Shown here piece after piece: positions 1 through 10,990 of a DNA stretch of 64,000 nt. The notes under the pieces were generated by a model. The model was given only the letters and a program-made list of their open reading frames with translations, did no database searches and was not told where the DNA came from. The translations under genes and the position numbers were made by a program. This DNA is from Selaginella moellendorffii. Lineage: Eukaryota; Streptophyta; Lycopodiopsida; Selaginellales; Selaginellaceae. Each line of letters begins with the position of its first letter. Position 1 is the stretch's first letter. The DNA lies in the NCBI RefSeq assembly GCF_000143415.4, contig NW_003314278.1:2196404-2260403 (forward strand), in the 5' to 3' direction.

Positions 1-1083
1 TCCAGCTTATGTGGTTCCTCTCGACCATCGATTCAAAGCTCCTCTCGGCGTCGAGCACGGTTTCGTCCTGAGCAAACGCATGGAGCATGGCGTTGCAGGA
101 CACCACATTGTGCTGTGGAGTTTTAGCGTGAGCCTCCCTCGCAGCGATCAAGTTTCCAGAGTCTCCAAATCCGACCAGCATGGTGTTCCAGGAGACGACG
201 TCCCGAACAGGCATTCCATCAAACATCTCTTTTGGGTGATCCAGGTCGCGACAGTGAACATACGCCGCAAGCATACAATTCCAGCACACAACGTCCTTCT
301 ATGAGAGGCTGTCAAAGACGCTCTTCGTGACTTGCATGTTTCCATCCTGAAATAATAGAGCCGTGCTGGCAATAACGCTTTTCGAGCCCATCATCTGATA
401 AAAGCGCCTCGCTTGTTCCAGATGCCCAGAGCGGGCAAAAGCCCTCGATCATCACAGTCCATGACACTTCATCCTTTTCAGGGCTGTTCTTCATCACTGC
501 TTGATCTAAGTCACCTTCTTGAGCATAGGCTGAGTTCCAGGACACGACATGGTGCTCGGGCATTCTGTCAAAGGCTTCACGAGCAGAGACCATCCCGGGT
601 ATACGCCGAAACGATAGAGTTCCAGGACACCAAGCTGGTAATTGGCATCTTGTCAAAGAGAGACAAGCTTTCACAAAGGCGACCGAAGTTGGAAAACGCA
701 AATGCCAGCGCGTTCCAAGACACCACGTCTCATTCCGGAGACAAATCAAACAAGATCTTCGTCGGGTACGGATGCCCATAATGGGCATTTGCTCCAAGAA
801 CAACGTTCCAAGAGACAGGATTCCACTGTGGCATGATATCAAGAATCTCTTTAGCTTGGGTGGTGCTGGAGGAGTGAAAAATGAGGAGAAAGTTCCAGGA
901 GTAGATGTTCTTGACATGGATGGCCTGGAATGCGCTGCACGCGTCGTCATCGTAGCCACATTTGCCATACATGTCCACCGGCAAGTTTCCCAGGTACGTC
1001 TCTTGCAACTCTTCTCCAGACTTGTGCCAGATCCAAAGATTGCACCAGGGCCAGCAGCTGCACCGCTTGATCGCCTCCAATGA
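1..1083 (-). pseudogene. Decayed PPR (PLS/S-type) gene fragment
   Basis: Reading the minus strand gives consecutive PPR-like pieces spread over different frames. Near 560-500 there is a piece with MPEHHVVSWNSAYAQEGDLD, near 225-130 one with MPVRDVVSWNTMLVG, and near 1000-780 one with VKNIYSWNFLL and WNPVSWNVVL. The (M)P-x-x-[DN]-V-V-S-W-N spacing is that of S-type motifs as in the intact gene at 16527-18743. No frame stays open across the region: at least two frame changes and a stop separate the pieces, so I call it a pseudogene. It may continue beyond the left edge of the window. Alternative: a spliced gene, but the breaks lack good GT-AG pairs. Confidence 0.6.
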
Positions 1084-1144
1084 ATTCCGGAGAGATACTT
1101 TCTAGTCAGTATCTTGCTTCAAAGCATATAGTGGTCATATAGGG

Positions 1145-1288
1145 GAACTTTGCTTCTAGCGTTCCGTTACTTTGATGACGTGGCTGTATCAGAATAGAAG
1201 AACAGAAAAAATAATAAGAGTATTGGCACGAATCTTCCAGATTTGTCAATAGAACTTACCAGATATCTGCCACTCTGCGAGGTATAAA
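1145..1288 (+). promoter_or_regulatory. Heat-shock promoter with HSE-like sites and TATA box
   Basis: A TATA box (TATAAA) lies at 1283-1288, about 95 bp before the ATG of the small heat-shock gene. A GAA-NN-TTC heat-shock element core (GAATCTTC) is at 1230-1237. Further GAA/TTC units occur at about 1145-1163 and at 1192-1203. The arrangement is what class I small HSP promoters show; heat-factor binding is inferred. Confidence 0.55.
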
Positions 1289-1380
1289 TGGGCGTGGAGC
1301 TCTTCCAAGCCTCCATTAGCTTCGTTTTAAGCTATCGATTTTACAGTCTCTCCTAGCTTTCAAGTAAGTAGATTGAGGTG

Positions 1381-1830
1381 ATGGCGCTCTTCTTCTACGG
1401 CAATGACAATGGTGTCTTCGATCCCTTCCTGGAGCTCTCGTCCATCTTGTCCGGCGGCGGCGGCAACGAGCCCTCCAAGCAGGTAGCCAGGGACGCGAGC
1501 GCCGCCGCCAACACCCGCGTGGATTGGCTGGAGACGCCCGACGCGCACGTCTTCAAGGTGGATCTCCCAGGGCTGAGCAAGGAGGAGGTGAAGATCACGG
1601 TGGAGCACGGGCGCACGCTCCAGATCAGTGGCGAGAGGAAGATGCACGAGGCCCAGAAGACCGACAAGTGGCACCGGGTGGAGCGCCTGTTTGGCAGCTT
1701 CATGCGGAAGTTCCGGCTGCCCAAGAACGCCAACACGGAGGCGATCAAGGCCCAGGTGGAGAACGGGGTTCTCACTATCGTCGTTCCAAAGACTGCCAAG
1801 CCGGAGCCGAAACAAATCCAGGTGGAGTAG
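1381..1830 (+). CDS. Class I-like small heat-shock protein (about 17 kDa)
   Basis: Intronless 149-codon gene. The alpha-crystallin domain covers roughly residues 45-140 and includes the family signatures VDLPGLSKEEVKI, LQISGER, FMRKFRLP and the closing GVLTIVVPK. The tail ends KQIQVE, which holds the IxV-type motif used for oligomer assembly. No transit peptide or ER signal is visible, so a cytosolic chaperone is expected, holding unfolding proteins during heat stress. The N-terminal arm has a GGGG run and lacks part of the usual class I signature, so the class is probable, not certain. A GTG lies one codon upstream, but the ATG at 1381 is the natural start and sits about 95 bp after a TATA box. 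GC-rich coding use fits an expressed plant gene. Confidence 0.93.
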   Translation: MALFFYGNDNGVFDPFLELSSILSGGGGNEPSKQVARDASAAANTRVDWLETPDAHVFKVDLPGLSKEEVKITVEHGRTLQISGERKMHEAQKTDKWHRVERLFGSFMRKFRLPKNANTEAIKAQVENGVLTIVVPKTAKPEPKQIQVE

Positions 1831-2119
1831 AGCTCGTGGAGTACCTAGAGCTCGCGGACGAGAAGAAAACTCTGCCTTGTATAGAGCAGTGTTGAAAACT
1901 GTATAGAGCTTGCTTTTCGAGTTTTTAAGATGGGTGTCTCCATCCTTGGTTCTCAGAAGATTTTCAGCACTGGAACTGGGACTGGAATGCTCGATCGTTC
2001 CAAAAATCTTCCTCCCAAGGATTTGACGAGGCAGCCTCTTCCGGGTGTGGAGCCATCTTTCATACTCGATCGTTCCAAACTCATTTGACAGCGTATCTCT
2101 TTGGAGGCGGAGCCATCGT

Positions 2120-4398
2120 TCATACTCGATCGCTCGAAGCGTTTTCTTCCAGGTTCGTCCACTCAAAAACAGAGTTTGACATAGCAGCCTCTTCCAAAGT
2201 CTTGGATGTGGAGCCATCGGGGAGAAAGCCTCTCGCCACCATCTCGTCATACATCGCCATCGCCTCGGCAACCCGGCCCCCATGGATCATGCTCACAATC
2301 AGTTTCCTGTACGCGAAATCGTCCAGCGCAACGCCCTGGCCTCGCATCGCATCCAGCACCACGCAAGCATCGTCCATCCGGTCGCTCTTGCACAGGCCAT
2401 CGATGAGCGAAGTATACACCACCACGTTTGGAGCGTGCCTCTTCCTGCTCATCTCCACGACCAGGCTCCACGCGTCGTCCACTCTTCCCACCCGGCACAG
2501 CCCAAAAACCACGCTCCCCAGCGTCACGTCGTTTGGAAAACACCCGAGGCTCGCCATCTCGTCCGCTAAGTCACAAGCTTCTCTCACTCGGTTCGCCTTG
2601 CACAGCCCATCGATCAAAGTGTTGTAAGTCACCACGTCGGGGACGTAGCCCCGAGCGACCAGGTCCGAGATCAAGCTCACGGCCTTGGAGATGCTGCCGT
2701 CCTTGATCAGCCCACCGAGAACGATGTTGTACGTGAAGAGCGGCGGAACCATGTTGATGGAGACCATCTCTGCGAGGATTTCCCTGGCCTTGTGGACGTT
2801 CCCGGCCCTGCAGTAGCCGCTCACCAGGCTGCTGTACATCACCACTCCTGTTCTACATCCCCGGACGCTCATCTCTTTGACGAGCTTGTGAGCCTCTTCG
2901 ATCTCTCCCGACTTGCACAGGCCGTCGACCAGGCTCGTGTAGGCGATCACGTCGGGAATGTAGCCTTGGCGTACGATCTCTTCCAAGAGATAGAACGCGA
3001 CTTGGACTTGTCCCACCCGGCATAGCCCGTTGACGAGGATGGTGTACGTGATCACGTCCGGGAGGATGTTCTCCCGGCACATCTCTTCCAAAACTTCCAG
3101 AGCCCGCGGGAGCATGCCGGCCTTGCAGAAGCCATCGAGCAGGGTATTGAAAGTGACCAAGTCCGGGCTGCAGCTCATGGTTTTGAGGATTTCGGCTGCC
3201 TCGACGACCCTGCCGGCCACACACAGCGCGTGGATGATGCTGTTGTACGTGATCACATCGGGAGCCGGGCCTGCGAGCTTCATGCCGTCCAAGATCTCGA
3301 GAGCTTCTTCAACATCGCCATCTTTGCAGATCCCGCTCACGAGTATGTTGCAAGTCAGCACGTCGGGGTTGATCCCCGCGGCTTTCATCTTCTCTCGGAA
3401 CTCGCACACCTCTCGGATCCTGCTAGCTCGGTAGAACGCGTTGATCAGCGTATTGTAAGTCACAATGTCGGGAGCACTCTTCCCTCCTCTCCGGATCATC
3501 TCCTCCAGCAGCTCTCTCGCTTTTTCCAGGTTTCCACTTTTGCACAAGCCACTTATAACCGTGTTGTACGTGAAGATGTCCGGATTCACTCTCGAGCTCT
3601 CCATATTCTCAAACAACTTCACTGCTTGATCCGGATTCCCGTCCTTGAATAGGCCATGAATGAGAAAGTTGAAGATGTAAACGTCTGGAGCAACTGAAAA
3701 CTCATCGAGAGCGCGGAGAAACTCCAGTGCTCTCGTCGCTTGTCCTGCCTTGCAGTTCCCGCGGATCAAAATCTTGAAAGTCACCAGGTTTGGCGAGCAG
3801 CCACTGTGAAGCAAATCCTTGTAGACTTTCCCTGTTCTAAACTGGTGTCCACTCTTGACGAGGATATCCAAAAGATGGTTGTAGGAGTGGACGTCGTGCT
3901 TGTATCCGTCCTGTTCTCCGGCCCAGTCGAAGAACTGGATAGCCAGATCCGGCCTGGAAGATCTTCTCATGACAGCCACGACCACATCCGGGTCCAAAAG
4001 CCGCGAGCATCCATCCAGGAGCTTCCGAAGATCATCGCCCGGCCTCTTCCTTCTCAGCAGCGACGAGATAAGTTCCACGGAGCTCTTGTGGATCTCAAAC
4101 TCTTCCGAGGTGTAAGTCCTGATGTACGCCTGGAGCGCTTCGCTGGAAGAACTCCTCTGGCTGCCGCTGTTAGCTCGAGCCTGGATTCGAGAAGCCGCGC
4201 CCTTGAATCGGAATGCCGCGAAATGGCCCTTGGCGGAGCACTGGAAGCAGCGTTTGTGATTGTTCTTTGGATTTCTCGCGGCATTTGGAGATGGATGCTT
4301 CCTGCCGAGGCAATCCATCCGGAATGTAGGGTGGAAGGAACATACCTGGACGAGCGAGGGAAAACCAAAACCCTAAACCGCAAGAACTCCATGGCCAT
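2120..4398 (-). CDS. P-class pentatricopeptide repeat protein, predicted organellar
   Basis: P-class PPR protein with about 16 tandem 35-residue repeats (typical unit: PDVVTYNTLIDGLCK ... A), the Rf-like arrangement. Such proteins bind organellar RNA one base per repeat; mitochondria or plastids are the expected site. The first ATG of the long open frame is at 4318 (MDCLGRKHPSPN), but I prefer ATG 4398 with a 44-nt intron at 4302-4345 (GTATGT...GGCAG). That model joins in phase and adds MAMEFLRFRVLVFPRSSR, an Arg-rich, acid-free leader typical of a targeting peptide. In that model the ATG at 4318 is intronic. The tail after the last repeat is short (FLPDGSTSKTLEEA...) with no E, DYW or SMR domain. 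The intron is shorter than most, so the leader is less sure than the repeat region. Confidence 0.82.
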
Positions 4399-4527
4399 GC
4401 TTTAACCACGTAAGAAGTATTTTGGATATAAACCAGTGGCGAGAGATTTTTTGCCCTCGTCCTCGCGAGAGCGAAAGAGAGCGAGGGCGATTGTCAAGGC
4501 GGCAATGCTGCCGATTGAGGCAGAGCG

Positions 4528-5994
4528 ATGACGCATTTGCGATCGCATCTGGCGCCATTGCAACAGATTCGTGCTCATGCCGATCTACAGAAGGTAATCT
4601 CGATTCTTCTGACACCGACATTCTCCGGAGAGAGAGAGAATCTCTTGCGCTTCTCTTGCTCAGTGCTCGCCGCCGAGAATCACTTCCAACGTCAAGACGA
4701 GCTTGAAGCTTCTCACAATGCTCAAGGTACTATAGGCAGCTCTCGTGAGAGAGAGTTTCTACCGTGTGATTCTATCTCTACGCTGTCGTTCTCTTTTCAG
4801 GAGCTTGGAAACAACGCAAACAAACAAGCCAAGCCAGCCACAAGCTACAGGAAGAAAAAGGTGGACAAGAAGAGCTTGCCTGAGGATTTTGAGAGCTACG
4901 AGGATCCGGCAACACAAGTGATCGAGTAAGATGTTTGAGCTAGAAGTTTTTCTGGTGAGCTGGGGAATTCTTTCTCACGATACTTTCCCTGTGATCCAAT
5001 CCAGCTGCGGGAAAGAAATCACCATAATTAAACCGGTGCTTCTCGTGGATGGATACAACATGTGTGGCGTCTGGCCCAAGCTAAAGAAACACTTCGCAAG
5101 AGGTGATCTTCTCAGTGCGCGAGAGAAGCTTATTGACGAGCTCGTCACCTTCGGCGCAGCAAGAGGTCTCTCTTGTTTTGTTTTCTCTTCTTTATAACCG
5201 CAGCCCTCGTTCTAGCTGGCAGGAATGAAAGTGGTGGTTGTTTTCGATGCAAAGGAATCGGGTCTGCCATCACACAGAGAATCCAGAGCAAGGTAGACTC
5301 CACTCGACCTCTTTCTATTCCTTTTGGTTTCTTTTTTTGTCCTCTGGGATTTGATTACGCTTTGTTTCTGCAGTGTTGACATCGTGTTTGCGGCCGACGC
5401 TTGCGCCGATTCATGGATCGAGCGTGAGGTACTTTAGATGATTCCTGCATCATGGCTACATAAATTTCCGCTTTGACTGATATCTTTCGGCAGGTCTACT
5501 TGTTGAGAGACGACGGCTGCCCCAAGATCAGAGTCGTAACGTCCGATTCCCTTCATCAGCAGGTTGCAAACGGCGCGGTAAATTCGTGAAAGTCAGAGAA
5601 CAAAACAATGGCTTATTTTCTGCAAAGATTCTTACTGGTTTTTTTCTCGGGTCTTTGACAGGGTGCGTATGTATGGAGCTGCAAAGGTTTGATTGGAGAG
5701 GTGAGACGCTCACCTCAGCTTTAAAGCCAATGGCTTTTTAAGTTCCTGAGCGTTTCAGTTTGCTTGTTTAGATCAAGGACGTGAGGAAAGAATTGGAGCA
5801 GCTGTTACATTCCGACAGGTGATGTTTATATCAGCAAGCGCATTGAGTCAATCACCCAATCTAACATTGTGACTTTTAGGCCATACTCGATGGAAGGCAA
5901 ATTGCTAGAACACAACTTATCCCCCGACGTTTTCACCTCGCTCCAGGCGCTCAAGCAAAGGCTCAAGATGGAAGAAGAGCTACAAAAAACATAA
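4528..5994 (+). CDS. YacP-like NYN-domain (PIN-fold) ribonuclease-type protein
   Basis: Ten short exons join in phase to 274 residues: 4528-4593, 4664-4726, 4801-4925, 5005-5165, 5223-5292, 5374-5428, 5494-5577, 5662-5700, 5772-5818, 5880-5994. All introns are GT-AG and about 43-84 nt. The domain starts with PVLLVDGYNMCGVWP (first catalytic Asp of the NYN fold). It continues with VVVVFDAKESG, DIVFAADACADSWIERE and a late IRVVTSDSLHQQ, the acidic positions expected of YacP/Rae1 relatives. Bacterial Rae1 cuts mRNA on ribosomes; plant members are predicted plastid proteins. The first 22-60 residues are basic and Ser-rich, compatible with a transit peptide. The assignment to the YacP-like family is firm; ribonuclease activity is inferred. 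Confidence 0.87.
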
Positions 5995-6985
5995 CAAAAA
6001 CAAAAAAGATCCCCCCGGCTAACGGTATATTCCACGCCCGCTGGTTATTGGAGCATATTCCGTCAGATTCCCCCCAAAGCCCTAGAATTTTTAGCTAAGC
6101 CGGCGCTGGCGGATCCACACGGCATTATCCGCGCGCGAATGCGCAACTTGCGACATCCGTGGCAGTAGCACAGCAGCGATCATCAATCGCGCAATGAGGA
6201 GGTGAGGAAAGAGGGTGAATGCTGAGTGGGCCAAGCCAAGCAAGCAACAAATCGTCAGTGGCGGCAGCTCGATTGGTTCCATTCTAGTGGAGCACGGCCA
6301 CATGCTTCACTGCTGGCTACATCGCTACAGGTCAGCTCCTCTCTGGGCCTTGATCTTCGCATTTCTTACCATTGCTTTAATCAAATTCTTGGGTCTTTCT
6401 TGTTTGGGGCTTGATTATTTCTTACCTTTCGTTCTTGGTGTTCTTGCTTATCAACTATAGTTCTTTCTCTAACATTCGCTGTGCTCCAGTCCAGCGAATG
6501 ATTTTATTTTAATCTCCTTGCTGGTGGATTCAGAAAGCTGTGTTCCAGTGAATGATTTGTTTTAATCTCCTTGCTGATGGATTGGCTCGTTCTTTTTCTC
6601 CCTTTTTTTTTTTTTTTTTTGCTTGGGTCAGGGAATCTCTCGCCTATAAGGAGGAGCTACTTTGTGTGTGTGGCGCTAGTGCTGGTACAGCACACAGTCA
6701 AACATGAGGGTAGCCTCATCATTTTCGGTAAGTTCCCCGTTGGCCCTCCTCTTTTTCTCTCCATGGTTTCTTCTAGGAAGTAGCGACAAGTTCTCAAGCT
6801 CACGTTTTCCTTCCGCTCGACTTAACAGGACGGTGTAAGATGGGTGAGCTGCACCAACAGGGCATTTTTGCCTGACCCGTTGAGGCGGCGAAGAAGATGC
6901 TCCCGTTTGGAGTGAAGAAGACGGAGATGGCTAGCAGAAAGGAGTGAGGGGCGTTCTTCCTCTCTTTCTCTCCTGCTCTACAAGC
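5995..6985 (+). other. Intergenic / 5' leader stretch, no gene seen
   Basis: No open frame with coding character. A T homopolymer lies at about 6602-6621. The last few hundred bases probably hold the promoter and leader of the RING-vWA gene that starts at 6986. Confidence 0.5.
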
Positions 6986-9384
6986 ATGGCTAGCGGCTGG
7001 AGAAAGGCTAGAATTGCTCTCGGGCTGCATGTTTGCGTCTCGGCTCCGCATGATCCTGATGATGAAGGCGGTGTAGATGTGGATCAGGCTGCGTCTCCAG
7101 CCATCTCCCCTTCTCCTTCTCCCAGATCTGGAGCTCCGAATACTTCTGCAAGGTCTCCCTCTCGTCTCCAGCTGCTCCGGAGTAGCATTCGTCTCTCTCG
7201 GGTATGATCTTTATTTTGTGGAGTCGCAATTTTTGTTTCCTTTTGTTTTTTTTCAGATTCAATTCTCAAAGCCGATTTTTTTTTGTTGTTTTCTTTTTCC
7301 AGAGTGCGTGCTCCATCTGCCTGGAGCCCATGAAGCCCGGACTTGGCCATGCTCTTTTCACAGCCGAGTGCTCTCATACGTTCCACTTCTCGTGTATTGC
7401 TTCCAATGTACGGCATGGAAATCTGGTATGTCCGGTTTGTCGAGCTAGATGGAAGGAGGTTCCTTGGCAGGCTCCTCCAGAAGCAGGCAAGGATCAAAAG
7501 CTTTCGCCGAGACCCAGACGAAGCCTTTCCAGGAACTCTGAGCAGGAAGGGATTAACAACGGAGAGGGTGCTGAGGTCGGTGACGAAGAATTGAGAAGGC
7601 TGGATCCCGTGCTGAGAATTCTAGATGAGTCCATTGCAAGTGCTCGAGGAATCAGAAGGAACAGCACCCCAGAGCCACAGAGTTTCGATGACGACGAGCC
7701 TCTGAGAGTGGACGGAGGTGGGGAATTGAGTGCTGGAGGAGCAGAAAGCAGCGAGTCAGACCTCGTAAATTCGGACGATGGCAACCTTGAAGTAACCTGT
7801 CACCCCGAAGTCGAGAGCATTTGCTACTCCGAGTCACGAGATGATTTTACGGTACTGGTTCACGTCAAGGCATTATCTGGAAACAAGCGGCCAGCAGCTG
7901 AGACTGTAAGCACTCAGGCTTTGTCATCAAACACAACTTCTCGAGCTCCAATCGATCTTGTTACAGTCCTGGACGTGAGTGGGAGCATGGCTGGGACCAA
8001 ACTTTTGCTGCTCAAGCAGGCGATGGGCTTCGTCATTCGGAACTTGAGCCCCTCGGACAGGCTTTCGGTGATAGCGTTTTCGTCAACCGCAAAGCGCTTG
8101 TTTCCTCTGCGTCGTATGGTCGAAGATGGCAAGCAACTTGCGCTCCGGGCCATTGACGCGCTAGTCTCGACTGGAGGAACAAACATTGCGGAAGGCTTGA
8201 AGAAAGGTGCCAAGATCTTGGACGACAGGAGGGAACGCAATCCAATCGCAAGTATCATGCTGCTCTCGGACGGCCAAGACACTCACAGCTTGGGTGCTCG
8301 AGCTAATGCCCAGCTATCCAGAGGTGGCAGCTTTCGTCGGGGGCTAGGCTCTGGGAGGCACTTGATGATGCCTTATGGAAGCGTCTCGTTTCCAGTCCAC
8401 ACTTTTGGTTTCGGGGCCGACCACGACTCGGCGACGATGCATTCCATAGCCGAGAGCTCGGGTGGTACTTTCTCCTTCATCCAAGCGGAAACGGCCGTTC
8501 AGGATGCCTTCGCTCAGTGCATTGGCGGCCTCCTCAGTGTCGTCGTCCAAGATGCACGGCTCTGCTTCTCCACGGCGGGGGAGAACCTCCAGGTGAAGAG
8601 CGTCCAGGCAGGAAGCTACGAGAGGTCCATCACTGACCAGGGGACCCGCGGCTTTGTCAAACTGGGAGATTTGTACGCCGAAGAAGAAAGGGACGTACTT
8701 CTGGAGTTCCGAATCCCCATGCTCGAAAGTCCGCTGCTCTCAGCCGGGATCGTCAGTGTCGATTGCTCGTTCAAGGATCCTGTTCTCCAGAAGCCGGCTC
8801 GCACGAGAACCAAGACACTGTCCATAGACCGGCCAGGCAGCGTCAACAGGGAGAACCAAGTGGTGAGCGTGCAGGTGGATAGGCAGAGGAACAGGATTCG
8901 CACCGCGGAGACCATCCTCGAGGCCGGATGCCTGGCGGACAGGGGCGATCTTGTCGGAGCCCAGCAAACGCTCCAGAGCGCCAAGGTGGCTCTCAGAAAC
9001 TCGGCCGCGTCGCTTGCCGGCGACCAGCTCTCGAGCGCGCTCGAGTCGGAGCTGACGGAGATCCAGGTGAGGATGGCAAACAGGCAAATGTACGAGCGCT
9101 CCGGCCGGGCTTACATTCTCTCGGCTCAGAGCTCTCACTTCCGGCAGCGTGCCACTGCTCGGGGCGACTACGTCGAGTCCCACAGCCGGGACTATCAAAC
9201 TCCGTCCATGGTGGACATGATCTTGAGGTCCCAGACGCTAACTTTTCCTTTGCCACCCTCGACTCCGCCGGCTGGTGCTACTGCTCTTCCTCCCGAGAGA
9301 TCGTCCTCGATCGGCAGCAGGCATTCGTATTCAAGCTCGAGGCGGGCCTCTGGACGCGTTCACGACATCGGAACTTCCTTGTAA
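6986..9384 (+). CDS. RING-H2 + vWA domain E3 ubiquitin ligase (WAV3/EDA40-like)
   Basis: Two exons, 6986-7201 and 7303-9384, give 765 residues; the 101-nt intron has a long T-rich 3' end. Exon 1 encodes MASGWRKARIALGL and a Ser/Pro-rich stretch. Exon 2 opens with a RING finger (CSICLEP, CSHTFHFSC, CPVCRARW, residues about 75-120). After a Ser/Asp-rich linker comes a von Willebrand A domain from about residue 288 with an intact MIDAS: DVSGSM, then the Thr in GGTNIAEGL, then the Asp in LLSDGQDTH. This order is that of the plant WAV3/WAVH/EDA40 E3 ligases, which control root gravitropism and waving in Arabidopsis. The start is the ATG in CAAGCATGGCTAG; an in-frame GTG upstream is not needed. The Ser-rich C-terminal tail is low complexity. 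Confidence 0.9.
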
Positions 9385-10177
9385 ATATGAAAGAAAAACG
9401 AGGTGGTTTTCAGGATTTTTTAGAAAGGGGAAAGGAATACACCTATCATATCCAAATGTATTTTACTGCAATCCAACGGTTGCTCTTTAAACTTTTCTAT
9501 AATCAAGATTTAATGCTACTTATCAGCGCTCAAAAGGGGGAGGCTTTTCAACTCAAAGAAGTGGTAGTCTATCTAAAAAGAAAAGGACATGTTATTCATG
9601 TTTGTTATTTTTTGCTAAGTTTCTCGTCAATTAAGTGTGATTGGACGATATAAAAGCTGGAATAGCAAATGCCACGATAGCTGATAAGTTACACCTTGGC
9701 TTTTCTCTGAGCTAACGTCTAAACAAAGATGGCTCATGTAGCCAAACATTATTTGTCAGTTGCTTTTGGCCTCGCTTTGAAGATCCAAGTCATTCCAGGT
9801 AATAAAACTCCAAATCTCTTTAATGCTCGCATATTTCTACTATTTGTTGTCCATAAATACCTATCACTGCCGGTTTTTGACCGTAATTTTTTTAAAAATT
9901 ATGGAAATTTTTCATTAACCACGATTTCACCACTTCAAATAAATTACAAATTAGTGATATCCCTATCTGGTGGCCAAAATTTTACCACCCCACTTTTGTT
10001 GTCGGAATAATCTTTGTGGAATTTTTTTGTAGGAATTGAGTTGGTCATTTTTCAGATTGCTATTACATTTTTTTACTCGCTCGCGTCGAAGAAGGCTCGC
10101 TTCCACCGGCGGGAGCGATTGTAGGACCGCGAGTGGTCGCACCATGACTGCCGTATACATGATTATCACCAATCGTA
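9385..10177. other. AT-rich intergenic stretch, no gene seen
   Basis: The first part is the 3' end of the RING-vWA gene. The rest is AT-rich with only short, non-coding-like open frames. Nothing recognisable. Confidence 0.45.
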
Positions 10178-10990
10178 TCATGCGCAGCTATGAGCTCCTA
10201 GAAAAAAGAGTTTGGACACCAACAGTACCTCGAGCATCTGGAGGACACCAGGCAATACATTCGTTGACTTCCATTCGATCCTGATCAGGCTGCTGCTCAA
10301 GCTGTTGTGGATTTGTCTCAGCCTCGCTAAGCTAGCGCGATCTGGCCGATCCTCGTAGTCGAAGTTGTCCAGGAGAAACAAGGATTGCTCGTTGCGCCCG
10401 AGCTGAAGCAGCAGCCAGGAGTAGACTAGCTCCAGCAAGATCTTGGTCACGTCCAAGAGATCCAGTAAGTTAACTTGGGGTGTTCTGTCACGAGAGAAAC
10501 AAGCCATCACGCTTGTTGGGTTCCTACTCTCCAAAAAAAAAAGAGAGATCCAACTCTCCAAAACTTACGTGTTAGACGTAGACGTGCCAGTGTTTCCTCT
10601 TGATCCTCCCACTCAGTCGTCGCAGCATTTGCGGCCATCAACTGGAAAGAAAAATCAGAATCAAACAAGTCTAGAAGGATACCAGAACACTCACCTCGTC
10701 CAGCTTGGACAAGACGTAGTTGCAGCAGCAAAGTGGCAAAACCCTGCTCTCGAAGCCTACAAGAAAGATCAGCATGGTGATGAAAGAACGTACTCTACCG
10801 TATAATCTTTGCCCTTGCTTCTTGGCCATGATTGTGCCAAGGAAAACTCACAGTTGAAGCGCCACAAGGAATTTGTAGTGCTCAGTCCAGCTCTCGCGCG
10901 ACTTTGTGATGGTGTATGGCTTGCGGATCTTCCTGGGCGGCATTCCTCTCCTGCATTTGGCGCTGCTGATCGACCATGAAAACTTGGAAA
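10178..10990 (-). pseudogene. Unrecognised, probably broken multi-exon gene
   Basis: On the minus strand several stretches look coding: one beginning [15 protein letters not shown] near 10973, then [20 protein letters not shown] across a possible GTGAGT donor, then a 70-residue leucine-rich stretch with KILLELVYSWLLLQLGRN and FLLDNFDYEDRPDRASLARL (about 10470-10260). Plausible GT-AG introns lie between them. However, the first two pieces are joined only by a one-base shift near 10893, and the frame leading into the last piece has a TGA near 10610. I do not recognise the family. It is either a decayed gene or a real gene with a structure I have not resolved. Confidence 0.3.

Noticed and set aside
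2085-2627. Plus-strand open frames across the P-class PPR gene
   Set aside because: Antisense shadows of a repetitive coding region; the minus strand has the clear 35-residue PPR pattern.
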